The notes below the pieces were generated by a model that was not told the DNA's origin, did no database searches, and saw only the letters and a program-made list of their open reading frames with translations. The translations under genes and the position numbers were made by a program. From the NCBI RefSeq assembly GCF_000299415.1, contig NZ_AMPG01000004.1:1-64000 (forward strand): DNA of 64,000 bases, written 5' to 3'. Origin of the DNA: Candidatus Microthrix parvicella Bio17-1 (GTDB lineage Bacteria; Actinomycetota; Acidimicrobiia; Acidimicrobiales; Microtrichaceae). Below are positions 1-8,427 of the stretch, in pieces. Every line of letters begins with the position of its first letter. The first letter of the stretch is position 1.

Positions 1-1
1 G

Positions 2-376
2 GTGTTGTCGGTGGGGTGGTCACCGGACGGGACCAGGCTGGTTTCCGGGTCGAACGATGGGACCATCCGGGTCTGGGACCCCGAGGAGCGCACCGAACTC
101 GGCCGTCTCGAAGGCCACACCGGCGGGGTGTTGTCGGTGGGGTGGTCACCGGACGGCACCCGGCTGGTTTCCGGATCGAACGATGGGACCATCCGGGTGT
201 GGGACCCCAACTCGGGTGATGTGGTCTCGCTCGTTCACCTGGGATTTGCGGTGACTGCACTGGCTCCACGGCCAACCTGTGGGGATGCCTGGCAGCTGGC
301 AGTCGGGTTCGGAATCTGTTGGGTGACCTTGGAGGTTGACGGTTCTTGGGGGTCTTCGAGCGCCCAGCCACTCTGA
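2..376 (+). CDS. WD40-repeat protein, C-terminal fragment
   Basis: This is the 3' end of a gene that begins before the window. The reading frame is open from the first bases to a TGA at 374-376. It contains two WD40 blades, each with the pattern GHTGGVLSVGWSPDGTRLVS followed by GSNDGTIRVWD. The blades are nearly identical in DNA and repeat with a period of 126 bases (42 residues). The last 50 or so residues are not repeats and form a short tail. WD40 propellers are protein-interaction scaffolds, and in actinobacteria they are often fused to NACHT/AAA, kinase or TIR-type modules. The N-terminal partner domain lies outside the window, so the function cannot be stated. Confidence 0.8.
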   Translation: MLSVGWSPDGTRLVSGSNDGTIRVWDPEERTELGRLEGHTGGVLSVGWSPDGTRLVSGSNDGTIRVWDPNSGDVVSLVHLGFAVTALAPRPTCGDAWQLAVGFGICWVTLEVDGSWGSSSAQPL

Positions 377-481
377 GGTGTGCCGACCGCAGTCGGGGCC
401 GGCGTCACCGGTAGCGCGCGATCGATGCGCCACCACCTCGCCCAGCTCAACGTCGCCCGCATGGAGGCGCCGCTCGACCAT

Positions 482-501
482 CCATATGAATTATCATATG
501 G
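482..501. promoter_or_regulatory. Inverted repeat, probable antitoxin operator
   Basis: Two perfect 8-bp arms, CCATATGA and TCATATGG, are separated by ATTA. The AT-rich element stands out from the GC-rich surroundings and ends two bases before the likely ATG of the antitoxin gene. Toxin-antitoxin operons with ribbon-helix-helix antitoxins are commonly autorepressed through such palindromes. The role is inferred from position. Confidence 0.5.
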
Positions 502-503
502 TC

Positions 504-749
504 ATGGCCCGACGTGAAGTCCTTGTCCAACTCGATGACGACCTTGTGGAGCGGCTCGATCGAGTTGCGAGCGAGCAGGGAACCAACCGTTCAGAACTTC
601 TGCGGCGCGGAGCCGCGGCAGTGCTGGAGGCCACCGAGCGTGCCCGTGCCGACCGGGACCTACAGGACGCCTACCGCCGGGTCCCGCAGGATCCGGCCTT
701 CATTGAGTCAGCGGTCCATTTGGGTGCCCAAACGCTCCCAGCGTGGTAG
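504..749 (+). CDS. Ribbon-helix-helix antitoxin (MazE/CopG-like)
   Basis: This 81-residue protein begins MARREVLVQLDDDLVERLDRVA and continues with a helix containing NRSELLRRG, the pattern of a ribbon-helix-helix DNA-binding domain. The C-terminal half (about residues 45-81) is charged and would wrap the toxin. In-frame ATGs also exist at 486 and 498. I prefer 504 because the other two lie inside the inverted repeat and add residues before the usual MxxxxVxxLDD start. The stop overlaps the GTG of the following MazF-like toxin, typical of a translationally coupled antitoxin-toxin pair. It should neutralise the toxin and repress the operon. Confidence 0.75.
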   Translation: MARREVLVQLDDDLVERLDRVASEQGTNRSELLRRGAAAVLEATERARADRDLQDAYRRVPQDPAFIESAVHLGAQTLPAW

Positions 750-1066
750 CCCGTGGCGACGTGATCTGGGCCGATCTGGGCCCTCCCCGTGGCCGACGTC
801 CCCTGTGCGTCCTCACCCGGGACGCCGCCATCAGTGTTCTGACGTCCGTCACTTGTGCCCCGGTCACTCGAACGATCCGAGGCATCCGGAGCGAAGTGGA
901 GATCGGCACGGATGAGGGACTCCCGTCAACCAGCGTGATCGCCTGCGACGCCCTGGTGAGCGTCCCGCTTTCACTGCTCGACGCGCAACCGGTCGGTCAC
1001 CTGGACATGGCCACCCGGGCGAAACTGGATGGGGCGCTGCGATACGCGCTCGACATCCTGTACTGA
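743..1066 (+). CDS. mazF: MazF/PemK-family endoribonuclease toxin
   Basis: The 107-residue protein starts VARGDVIWADLGPPRGRRPLCVLTRD, matching the conserved start of the MazF/PemK fold (RGDIWxxxLxPxxGxRPxxVLxxD). It also has the central VTRTIRGI and EVEIGTDEGLPSTSVIACD strands. Known members are sequence-specific mRNA interferases. The GTG start at 743 overlaps the end of the antitoxin frame by 7 bases. The ORF looks intact, with no frameshift. It ends one base before the converging amine oxidase gene. Target specificity cannot be read from the sequence. Confidence 0.85.
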   Translation: MVARGDVIWADLGPPRGRRPLCVLTRDAAISVLTSVTCAPVTRTIRGIRSEVEIGTDEGLPSTSVIACDALVSVPLSLLDAQPVGHLDMATRAKLDGALRYALDILY

Positions 1067-1067
1067 C

Positions 1068-2432
1068 CTACAGCAGGCGTACGATCTCGGAGGCCGTTGA
1101 CTCGCCCGAGCGGACGGCGCCCTCCATGTAGCCGTTCCACACCGGCGAACACTCGGCGCCCGCCCAGTGGATGCGACCGACCGGCTTACGAAGTGCGTGA
1201 CCGAAGGCGGTCCAGACGCCCGGCGTGAAGTGGGCCCCGTAGCAACCGCGGCTGAACTCCTCGGCCATCCAGTCGCGCTCGATGTACTCGACCGGGTCGG
1301 CGGCCTTGGGCCCGAAATAGCGCACGAAACAGTCGACGGCGGCCTGGCGCCGCTCGGCCAACGGGCGACGCACCCACCTGCGCCCGTCGTTGGCCTCCAT
1401 GAAGCCAACCAAGATGCCCGGCGTGCCCGATGGTGGGGTGTTGTCGAAGACCACCTTCACGGGCCCCTCGTCGGAGGCGACCTGCCCGTTGAGGCCATCG
1501 TTGCGCCAGAACGGCTCGGGATAGACGCAGTACAGCTTCACCACCGACCCGGCCGGCAGCCGTTGAGTGAGCTGGTCCCGCCACGACGGAAGGGCGGGCG
1601 CATAGTCGAGTCGGCCCGCAAGCGTCGGGGGCAACGTGACGATCACCCGGCTCCCCTCGATCACCTCGCCACTGCTGGTGCCCACCCGGACACCCTCGTG
1701 GTCGTGCTCGACGCGTCGCACCGGGGTGGTGAGCCTCACCCGCTCACCCAACTGGTCGGCCATCGTCTCGGCGATGCGCACCGAGCCGCCAACGATGCGA
1801 TCCTGCTGAGCACCTCGATCGGTGGCCAGCAGGGTGTCGAGGTCGGTGCCCGAGTTGGCGTAGAACAGCGCATGCAACGCCGACAGGTCGGCCGACTCGG
1901 TGGAGAACACCGCCTCGCACGCCACCCGAAAATACTCCCGGCCGGTCGGGGTATGCAGGTGACGACGGATCCACGTCTCGAACGTCTGGCCATCGAGCAC
2001 CTTGGCGTTCCTGGTGTTCCACGGCTCGGTGAGCGACACCGTCTTGGCCGCCTTGTTGAACCGGGCCATGCCCTGGCCAAGGTCCGCCAGCACAAACGGG
2101 TTGAGCTTGGGTGTGGCGCCCCGCTTGGACGACATGGACACCCGTTTGCCGCCGAGCTGCACCACCGTCTGACCCCGGTTGTGGGTGGGGAACGTCTCCA
2201 GGCCCAGCTCGGCGATCAGCTCGTACATGCGATCCTGGGTGGGACCCACCCATTGACCGCCAAGTTCGATGGGCGTGCCGTCGGCGGTCTCGCCACCCTC
2301 GGTGCGGCCACCGACCCGGTCACGGGCCTCAAGCACCGTGACGTCGACGCCTCGATCGACCAGCCGCCGGGCAGCGCTCAGCCCCGCCAATCCCGCCCCG
2401 ACGATGATCACCTGGTCGCTGTCAACTGCCAT
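1068..2432 (-). CDS. Flavin-containing amine oxidase
   Basis: This 454-residue protein begins with a Rossmann FAD-binding motif (VIIVGAGLAGLSAARRL, about residues 8-24) followed by VLEARDRVGGRTEG, typical of the monoamine oxidase / polyamine oxidase family. The C-terminal IHWAGAECSPVWNGYMEGAVRSG is the second FAD-contacting motif. Members oxidise primary or polyamines, or related CH-NH groups, with O2 to give aldehyde, ammonia and peroxide. The substrate cannot be told. It lies 21 bases downstream of the HPP-family gene on the same strand, so it may be the distal gene of the Mo-oxidoreductase operon, or independent of it. It converges with mazF. Confidence 0.85.
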   Translation of the reverse strand: MAVDSDQVIIVGAGLAGLSAARRLVDRGVDVTVLEARDRVGGRTEGGETADGTPIELGGQWVGPTQDRMYELIAELGLETFPTHNRGQTVVQLGGKRVSMSSKRGATPKLNPFVLADLGQGMARFNKAAKTVSLTEPWNTRNAKVLDGQTFETWIRRHLHTPTGREYFRVACEAVFSTESADLSALHALFYANSGTDLDTLLATDRGAQQDRIVGGSVRIAETMADQLGERVRLTTPVRRVEHDHEGVRVGTSSGEVIEGSRVIVTLPPTLAGRLDYAPALPSWRDQLTQRLPAGSVVKLYCVYPEPFWRNDGLNGQVASDEGPVKVVFDNTPPSGTPGILVGFMEANDGRRWVRRPLAERRQAAVDCFVRYFGPKAADPVEYIERDWMAEEFSRGCYGAHFTPGVWTAFGHALRKPVGRIHWAGAECSPVWNGYMEGAVRSGESTASEIVRLL

Positions 2433-2453
2433 TTTGCGAACAGTACCGGTCGA

Positions 2454-3110
2454 TCAGCTCAGCTTGGGGGCCCAAGTGGGGTAGTCGATACCGGCGAGCC
2501 GGTTGATCACCATGCCCTGCACCACCATCAGCACGACGGCGATCATCAACACCGTCAGCTGGGCGGGCGTCTTCAGGATGCCGAGCGACACGATCAGCGT
2601 CGTGGCGCCGGCAGGGGGATGGGGCACCTTGAGCCACACCATGAACCCACTGGTGAGGCCGAGCGACACCGCCGCCGCACCGACCCGTGGCCAGGTGACC
2701 TCGGTGGCCAGGGCCGGTGCGGCCTCGGTCAGTCCGAAGATCACCAGCGCCAGGTACCCGGCGGCGACGCCGATCGCGTGGCCGAAGATCGTGTTGCGCG
2801 GGCACGCTGCCGGCAGGGTGGGTGTGTAAAAGAGAAGGAACGCGGTCGGCCCCAACGACGGGAAGATGAATGCCTGGCCGGTTGCGACGGCGGCCATCGA
2901 CATCAGAGCGATCGACAGCACACCGTTGACCAGCGCAAACAGGCCCATCACCGAGGTCTGCGAGTGGCGGCTGACCAGGACGGGGATACGGAAGCGGGTA
3001 CCGAAGCCCTCGACGATGGCGGAGATGTCGCCGCCGATCGGACCGGACCGCGGCGACTTTGTAGCCGTCTCGTTGGGAGAAGGTGTGTTCGGCCTCTTGG
3101 CCCTACTCAT
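2454..3110 (-). CDS. HPP-family integral membrane protein
   Basis: This 218-residue protein has a hydrophilic N-terminus of about 50 residues followed by about four hydrophobic helices. The family signature PHPPAGATTLIV falls near residue 170, between helices 3 and 4. HPP proteins are small four-helix membrane proteins, and plant and cyanobacterial members have been linked to nitrite transport. The start overlaps the preceding small membrane gene by 8 bases. Placement behind a nitrate-reductase-like molybdoenzyme makes a role in nitrite or nitrate handling attractive, but this is inference from context. Confidence 0.8.
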   Translation of the reverse strand: MSRAKRPNTPSPNETATKSPRSGPIGGDISAIVEGFGTRFRIPVLVSRHSQTSVMGLFALVNGVLSIALMSMAAVATGQAFIFPSLGPTAFLLFYTPTLPAACPRNTIFGHAIGVAAGYLALVIFGLTEAAPALATEVTWPRVGAAAVSLGLTSGFMVWLKVPHPPAGATTLIVSLGILKTPAQLTVLMIAVVLMVVQGMVINRLAGIDYPTWAPKLS

Positions 3111-3357
3111 GGGGCATCAACCGTCGAAGCGTCATGACGATGAGCCACAGGCCCACCGACAACCCTGCGGCGGCGCGTGCGAGGCCGGGCTGGTGGGCCA
3201 GTACGCCCTCGACCGCCACCACCAGCAGGAAGATCTGCAACGACACCATCACCAGCAGGTAGGCGGCGATGCCTCCCGAGCGCTTGTAACGCGACCTGTC
3301 GGGAGGGGCTACGGCGGCCCGTCCGATCGCTCGCTTGGTGGTGGTTTGCTCGCTCAT
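3103..3357 (-). CDS. Small membrane protein of the Mo-oxidoreductase operon
   Basis: About 84 residues starting [17 protein letters not shown] basic N-terminal segment is followed by two hydrophobic stretches (AAYLLVMVSLQIFLLVVAVEG and AAGLSVGLWLIVMTL), so two membrane helices are predicted. The ATG overlaps the TGA of the Rieske gene (ATGA at 3354-3357) and the 3' end overlaps the HPP gene, so the reading frame is boxed into the operon. It has no recognised domain. It may be a membrane anchor or assembly partner for the Rieske/ferredoxin module. Confidence 0.6.
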   Translation of the reverse strand: MSEQTTTKRAIGRAAVAPPDRSRYKRSGGIAAYLLVMVSLQIFLLVVAVEGVLAHQPGLARAAAGLSVGLWLIVMTLRRLMPHE

Positions 3358-3896
3358 GTGTCGATCCCCAGTGCCCACACGGTGCTTCCCCGAACCTCGA
3401 CGTCAATTGCCGCCAGCGGGCGGTCTGGCGGCCCGGCGGTGGGCTCGCCGGAGTTGGGGTCGAAGAAGCCGTGGTGGCACGGGCAGAACAGCGTCTCTTC
3501 TTCGGGCTTGTAGTAGACGACGCAGCCCAGGTGGGTGCACTTCTGGGTGAACGCCCGCAGATCGCCGTTGGGCAGGCGCACCAAAATGGCCGGGTCATCG
3601 TCGCCGGGATATTTGAACAGGTACTCGCCGTCCTCGGGGATGTCGCCCACCTCGACGATCGGCATCGCCTTTCCAGAGTTGGCCCGCTGCATCGTGGCCC
3701 ACGTGCCGGCGCCGACCGCACCGGCGGCAAACACGCCGGAGGCGGCGATGAGGTACCGGGTGAAGTCGCGTCTGGCGACAAAGTCCTCGCCTTCGCTGGT
3801 CAGAGGAAACTCGTCGCGCCACAACGGGTCGCCGGGTTGGCCACCCGCAGCGCTGGCACCCGACTTTGCAGGACGGTCGGTCGATTCTTCGCTCAC
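3354..3896 (-). CDS. Rieske [2Fe-2S] protein
   Basis: The 180-residue protein has a polar N-terminus, an RRDF motif followed by a single hydrophobic helix (about residues 47-67), then a Rieske domain with CTHLGC and CPCHHGFFD, which supply the two Cys and two His cluster ligands. The RR-then-helix arrangement is typical of Rieske proteins exported by the Tat route and anchored by the uncleaved helix. The GTG start at 3896 overlaps the TGA of the ferredoxin gene (GTGA). It probably passes electrons between the membrane and the four-cluster ferredoxin and molybdoenzyme encoded upstream. A cytochrome bc-type partner is not encoded nearby. Confidence 0.88.
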   Translation of the reverse strand: MSEESTDRPAKSGASAAGGQPGDPLWRDEFPLTSEGEDFVARRDFTRYLIAASGVFAAGAVGAGTWATMQRANSGKAMPIVEVGDIPEDGEYLFKYPGDDDPAILVRLPNGDLRAFTQKCTHLGCVVYYKPEEETLFCPCHHGFFDPNSGEPTAGPPDRPLAAIDVEVRGSTVWALGIDT

Positions 3897-4510
3897 GACT
3901 CCTCCAATCCAAACGGGTCGTCCTGCCACCCGGCGGTGGGCTGGCCACCCATCACGTCGATGGGGCCGGGGCCGGTGTCGTGCACCACGGTTGCCACCTT
4001 GGTGGGCACCAACTGGCGGCCGAACTGGAACTCGAAGAGCAGTTCGCCGGTGCGGGTCTGCTCGAACTCGGCCGGGGTGCCGAACCAGAGGGCCTCGCTG
4101 GGGCACACCGACGCACACATCGGCGCCTTGCCCACCGAGGTGCGGTCGTAACACATGTCGCACTTCATCATCTGATCGGGCAAGGCGAAGTACTTCGGCA
4201 CCCCGAACGGGCACGCGACCACACAGTTGGAACAACCGATGCAGCGCGGCTTCAACGCCGACTGCACCACGCCGTCCTCGTTCTGTTTGATTGCGTCGGC
4301 CGGGCACACCTCTGCACAGGTGGGGTCCTCACAGTGCATGCACACCATCGGGGCGGTCTGGGTGTTGGCGCCGCGGTCGAGATATTCGAGGTGGATCAGC
4401 GACTGCCCCCGGTGGGTACCGCACTCCTCGCACGCCTGCACGCACGACTCACAACCGATGCAACGGCTCTGGTCGATGACGAACATCTGGTCGGAGATCA
4501 ATGCGCTCAT
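3893..4510 (-). CDS. Four-cluster 4Fe-4S ferredoxin subunit (NrfC/DmsB type)
   Basis: This 205-residue protein carries sixteen cysteines in four ferredoxin-type groups: [28 protein letters not shown] and CDMC..C..C. This is the layout of the electron-transfer subunits that partner molybdopterin oxidoreductases. The start MSALISDQ is fixed by an ATGA overlap with the end of the Mo subunit gene at 4507-4510. It would conduct electrons between the Mo catalytic subunit and the Rieske or NarI-like membrane components. No signal peptide is visible, which favours a cytoplasmic complex. Confidence 0.9.
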   Translation of the reverse strand: MSALISDQMFVIDQSRCIGCESCVQACEECGTHRGQSLIHLEYLDRGANTQTAPMVCMHCEDPTCAEVCPADAIKQNEDGVVQSALKPRCIGCSNCVVACPFGVPKYFALPDQMMKCDMCYDRTSVGKAPMCASVCPSEALWFGTPAEFEQTRTGELLFEFQFGRQLVPTKVATVVHDTGPGPIDVMGGQPTAGWQDDPFGLEES

Positions 4511-6741
4511 CGGTGGGCCTTCTCCTGAAGTGTGTGGACCCTGCGGTCCCGGATTTCGACGTGGCCCTCGGCCTTTTCCACTTTGACCGCGCACACCTTG
4601 TACTCGGGGATCTTGGAGATCGGGTCGAGGGCCCGGTTGGTCAACTGATTGGCTGCCTTGTTGCCACCCCAGTGATAAGGGATGAACACCGTGTCGGGTC
4701 GGATGCTTTCCACCACTCGGGCCGGCGTGACCATTTCACCTCGGCGGGAGCTGACACGCACCAGGTCGCCATCGACCACTCCCACCTTGGCGGCCATGCG
4801 GGGATGCATCTCACACAGCGGCTCGGGGTACTGCTCCACCAGCGGTTTGATGCGGCGGGTCTGAGTACCGGAGAGATACTGCGAAATCACCCGTCCCGTG
4901 GTGAGCCACACCGGGTACTCGTCGTCGACCACCTCGGCGGGTGGCCGGTAGGTGATCGGGTGAAAGCGGGCCTTGCCGTCGGGGAACGCGAACTTGCCGC
5001 CCTCATAGAGGCGGGGGGTGCCCGGATGGCCCTCTTCGGGGCAAGGCCAGAAGATGCCCTTTTCGTCGACGATGCGATCCCAGGTCATGCCGTTGTAGTC
5101 GGCGGTGCCCCCGTGAGAGGCCACCTTCATCTCCTCGAACATCTGCTGGGTGTTCGTGTAGTTGAAGTACTTGCCTCGGCCCAGGCGTTTGGCCAACTCG
5201 ACGAAAACCTCCCAATCGCGCCGGGCGTTACCGGGCGGATCGACGGCTGCGTTGATTTTGACCGTGCGGCCCTCGACCGTGGTGACGGTGCCCTCGTCCT
5301 CCTCGTGCAGGGAGCCCGGGAACACGATGTCGGCGTGCTGGGCGGTCTCGGACAAAAAGAAGTCGATATTGCCGTAGAACTCCAGCTTGTCGAGCGCTGC
5401 AGCGGTGAAGTTGGAGTCGGGCAGCGACACGACCGGGTTGAAACAGATCGACAGCAGGCCCTTGATCTCACCTTCGTCGATCGCCTCGATGATCTCCTCG
5501 GCGGTGATGCCCTTTCCTGGGATCTCGTCGACGTCGCAGCCCCACACCGATGCCACGTAGGCGCGGTGTTCGGGGTTCTCGACGTCGCGGTTGCCGGGCA
5601 GTTGGTCACACTTGTGACCCTGCTCGCGCCCGCCCTGGCCGTTGCCCTGGCCGGTGATCGTGGTGACCCCGCAGCCCGGTTTGCCGTACTTGCCGGTGGC
5701 CAGGCCCAGGTTGATGCAGCTGAGCACGTTCTCGACGCCCTTGGACTGGTGCTCGATGCCCCGGGCGTGCAACAGCATGCCGGTGACCGACGTGCCCCAC
5801 AGCCGGGCCGCTTCGATGATGCGGTCGGCGGGCACACCGCACACCTCGGCCGCCCACTCGGGGGTGGCGTCGGCGACCGCTGCCGCCGCCTCGGCGAAGC
5901 CGACGGTGTGAGCGTCGATGTAGTTGTGATCGAGCCAGTCGTTGGCGATCAGCACATGCAGGATCGACGTCATCAGCGCCGAGTCGGTGCCCGGCTTGAG
6001 GCCGAGGAACACGTCGGCCGTGCGGGCCAGCGGGGTGACCCGCGGGTCGGCGACGATCAGCTTGGCGCCGCGGTCGCGGGCCCGCCAGATATAGCTGGTG
6101 GTGATCGGCGCACACTCGGCAACGTTGGCGCCGGCCACGAACACCACGTCGGCCAGCGGGATGTCGCTCCACGGATTCGACGCCCGGTCCATGCCGAGGG
6201 CCTTCTTGTTGCCGGCACCGGCCGACACCATGCACAGCCGGCCGTTGTAGTCGAGGTTGGCGGTCTGCAGCGCCAGCCGGGCGAACTTGCCGATCAGGTA
6301 CGACTTCTCGTTGGTGAGCGAAACGCCGGACAGCATCGCAAAGCTGTCCTTGCCGTAGGTGTCCTGGATGCGACGGATCTCGGCGACCGTTCGGTCGAGT
6401 GCCTGATCCCAGGTGATCTTGCGGAACCCACCGGGCGACGACGGGTCGCGTTCCAGAGGATCGAGGAGACGGTCGGGGTGGCTGCCCTGCAGGTAGCGCT
6501 TCACGCCCTTGGGGCACAGCTTGCCTTCGTTGAACGGGAAGTCGTACCAGGGCTCGAACCCGACGACCTCGTTCTTGGCCACCTTCAGCTTGATACCGCA
6601 CTGTTGGCCGCAGAAGCAGCAGTGGGTCTTGACTTCCTTCTCCACGTCCAGACCGGCGTTCCAGCCACCCGGAGGTGCCTGGTTGAGGTGCGGGCCGTAC
6701 TTCTCGATCAGTTCTTCATCGGTGACGGGCTTCGTTGCCAT
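4507..6741 (-). CDS. Molybdopterin oxidoreductase, nitrate reductase / formate dehydrogenase family
   Basis: This 744-residue catalytic subunit binds an N-terminal [4Fe-4S] cluster (Cys41-x2-Cys44-x3-Cys48-x27-Cys76). A bis-MGD molybdopterin domain follows. The predicted Mo ligand is Cys170 in [11 protein letters not shown], encoded as cysteine, not as UGA. The segment [20 protein letters not shown] and the following [13 protein letters not shown] resemble NarB/NasC-type nitrate reductases and the related FdhA group. A C-terminal molydop-binding domain ([20 protein letters not shown]) is present. No Tat signal is seen, so it is probably cytoplasmic. Start [10 protein letters not shown] is chosen because it has a GGAG upstream. 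Nitrate or formate as substrate is not decided by sequence alone. Confidence 0.88.
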   Translation of the reverse strand: MATKPVTDEELIEKYGPHLNQAPPGGWNAGLDVEKEVKTHCCFCGQQCGIKLKVAKNEVVGFEPWYDFPFNEGKLCPKGVKRYLQGSHPDRLLDPLERDPSSPGGFRKITWDQALDRTVAEIRRIQDTYGKDSFAMLSGVSLTNEKSYLIGKFARLALQTANLDYNGRLCMVSAGAGNKKALGMDRASNPWSDIPLADVVFVAGANVAECAPITTSYIWRARDRGAKLIVADPRVTPLARTADVFLGLKPGTDSALMTSILHVLIANDWLDHNYIDAHTVGFAEAAAAVADATPEWAAEVCGVPADRIIEAARLWGTSVTGMLLHARGIEHQSKGVENVLSCINLGLATGKYGKPGCGVTTITGQGNGQGGREQGHKCDQLPGNRDVENPEHRAYVASVWGCDVDEIPGKGITAEEIIEAIDEGEIKGLLSICFNPVVSLPDSNFTAAALDKLEFYGNIDFFLSETAQHADIVFPGSLHEEDEGTVTTVEGRTVKINAAVDPPGNARRDWEVFVELAKRLGRGKYFNYTNTQQMFEEMKVASHGGTADYNGMTWDRIVDEKGIFWPCPEEGHPGTPRLYEGGKFAFPDGKARFHPITYRPPAEVVDDEYPVWLTTGRVISQYLSGTQTRRIKPLVEQYPEPLCEMHPRMAAKVGVVDGDLVRVSSRRGEMVTPARVVESIRPDTVFIPYHWGGNKAANQLTNRALDPISKIPEYKVCAVKVEKAEGHVEIRDRRVHTLQEKAHR

Positions 6742-6807
6742 TGAGTTGTCACACTCCAGTCGGGTGGTTGAGAAAGATGGGATACGGAGGGTGCACAAGC
6801 AGCGCCC

Positions 6808-7878
6808 TCATCCGAAACCGCCCACTCTGGCGGTTTGGGCCAGCGCCACCTGACCTCGTCGACAGGCCGGGCAGGTGTCCTGCCAGTTGTTGCCTGCCCC
6901 GTCGGAGTAGTCAAAGCCCAACTCGGGCAGAATCTGCTTCAGGTCGGCCACCTGCATCTGGGTGGCGAAGTGCTGCTCGCAGCTTCGACAGGTTTGGCCG
7001 CCGCCCTCCCTGCCTGCATCCTGGTAGAACTTCACGCCCAGGTTGGCGGGACGTTGAAAGATGTGGAACAGCTTGCCGAAGGGGATGTACATCAACCCGA
7101 CGATCACGGTGAGGGCGTGCAGGTTGTTGAGGAACGAGTAGTACTGACCCTCCAGCCACAGCGAGCTGGCGGTCAGGAACAGGCCCGTGATCGACACGGC
7201 GAACAGCCCGGCCAGGGCGGCGAAGTCGCCTGCGCGCTCGACCGCCAGTGCGCCCGGGTCGCCAAGGCGCCGATACAGGAAGATGACCACCCCGGCGATC
7301 ACCAGGAACGCCGAGATGTTCAACAGGTGGAAGATCGTGAAACCGAAGACTGATTCAGCCTTGAAGGTGCCGCTGCCGACGCCAAACAGGAACGCCTCGT
7401 AGCGTCCGCCCGTTTGCCCGACCGACTCGAAGTGCACCCAACCAAAGGTGAGCGGGAAGGTGACCATCGCTGCCAGAATGCAGCCCCAAAACACCAGCTG
7501 GTGGGCAGCCCAGCGGGAGGTTGACCGGCGACGGATGAACCCCTGGCTGAGCAGGTTGGTGACCACCAGCCCCCCAAGGCCCACCACGTTCTTGCCCCGG
7601 CTACCCGAACGCCTGAACGACTGCCAGCCCCGCCTGCTGAGCATCGCGGTCGGGGGACGCTGGATCCAGATGAGGTAGCGGTAGACGGTGGCGAACACGG
7701 CCAGCACCACGCCCACCAGGTAGCCGGCAAGGGCGGCATCAAACCACTTGAGCCCTCCGCTCCCCAGATAGACGAGCACCAACAGCACGACCACGGCGGC
7801 CATGCTCCATGCTGCTGCCCGAAGGTCGACGTTGGACCTCCACGAGCGTGATGCGTGCGTCCGGGCCGGCTGTGTCAC
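6808..7878 (-). CDS. NarI-like membrane subunit with C-terminal Cys-pair motifs
   Basis: This 356-residue protein has about six hydrophobic helices in residues 20-280. Histidines suited to haem binding occur in AAHQLVFWG, IFHLLNIS and NNLHALTVIVGLMYIPFGKLFHIF, as in respiratory nitrate reductase gamma / HdrE-type subunits. The C-terminal 70 residues carry CRSC and CPAC pairs separated by about 40 residues, resembling a zinc ribbon or iron site. It is the first membrane gene of the Mo operon, 66 bases ahead of the catalytic gene. It probably links the complex to the quinone pool. The GTG start has AAGGAG 5 bases upstream and overlaps the stop of the short upstream ORF (GTGA). Confidence 0.75.
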   Translation of the reverse strand: MTQPARTHASRSWRSNVDLRAAAWSMAAVVVLLVLVYLGSGGLKWFDAALAGYLVGVVLAVFATVYRYLIWIQRPPTAMLSRRGWQSFRRSGSRGKNVVGLGGLVVTNLLSQGFIRRRSTSRWAAHQLVFWGCILAAMVTFPLTFGWVHFESVGQTGGRYEAFLFGVGSGTFKAESVFGFTIFHLLNISAFLVIAGVVIFLYRRLGDPGALAVERAGDFAALAGLFAVSITGLFLTASSLWLEGQYYSFLNNLHALTVIVGLMYIPFGKLFHIFQRPANLGVKFYQDAGREGGGQTCRSCEQHFATQMQVADLKQILPELGFDYSDGAGNNWQDTCPACRRGQVALAQTARVGGFG

Positions 7879-8273
7879 TGGGGCTCCTTCTCACTCTGGC
7901 AAGGCCGAACCCTAGTTGCAGAATTCGACCACGTTGGAACCCCACAGGATCCTGCTCGCCGAACCTGCATCATCCCTCCCCCCAGGCGGCGGGAGCAACA
8001 TCGTGACGGTCGGACCAGAGCAGCTACGCCTCCGACAACATCGGCACCGTCCACGAGGGAACATCCACGACCGGCCAACATCGGGCATCCGTCGCTGCCT
8101 TCACAGACCAGCGGTTCGTATCCAGCCTCTTCGAGTACCTCGACCATCACCGGGGGCGCGGCGTTCGCCGGATACTCCAGCAGGACGCGAACCCGGCCAT
8201 CGCTGCGGTGAGGCCACCACGCGGGCGATCGGCGTTTGCGGTCGCTCTGGCCGATGTGCACGCGTAGTTTCAC
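7875..8273 (-). pseudogene. Truncated paralogue of the 8428-8916 gene
   Basis: The first 80 or so residues align with the protein of 8428-8916. Shared features are a basic N-terminus, WPHRSDGRVRVLLEYPA, EEAGYEPLVCEG and CPMLAGRGCSLVDGADVV. After VDGADVV the similarity stops and a low-complexity Arg/Gly/Cys tail follows for about 50 residues. The GTG at 8273 is preferred because GGAGGG lies 8 bases upstream, the same arrangement as in the intact copy. The stop overlaps the GTG of the NarI-like gene, so it may still be translated as a leader to that operon. I regard it as a half-deleted duplicate, although a short functional protein is possible. Confidence 0.5.
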
Positions 8274-8427
8274 GTCCGAATCCCTCCGGATCGATGACTC
8301 CCACTCCACGATGGAACGATTCCCTTAAGTCTGTGTGCCCGATCGTCCTGATGGTAGGGCCCGAGGTCCCTACCCGGATGGTCAAATCCGTTTCACCCCA
8401 GCCACGGCGGGCGGGGCACGCTTTCGG

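Noticed and set aside
1167-3137. 656-codon plus-strand open frame opposite the amine oxidase and HPP genes
   Set aside because: Its product is rich in His, Arg, Gly and Pro with no domain, and it is the antisense shadow of two clearly recognised proteins in GC-rich DNA.
4507-6741. Possible selenocysteine in the Mo subunit, suggested by selA/selB in the same window
   Set aside because: The expected Mo-ligand position is an ordinary Cys codon (residue 170) and the frame has no internal UGA.
4501-6744. 747-codon plus-strand open frame opposite the Mo subunit gene
   Set aside because: An antisense shadow produced by high GC at third positions. The minus-strand product has exact Fe-S and Mo motifs.
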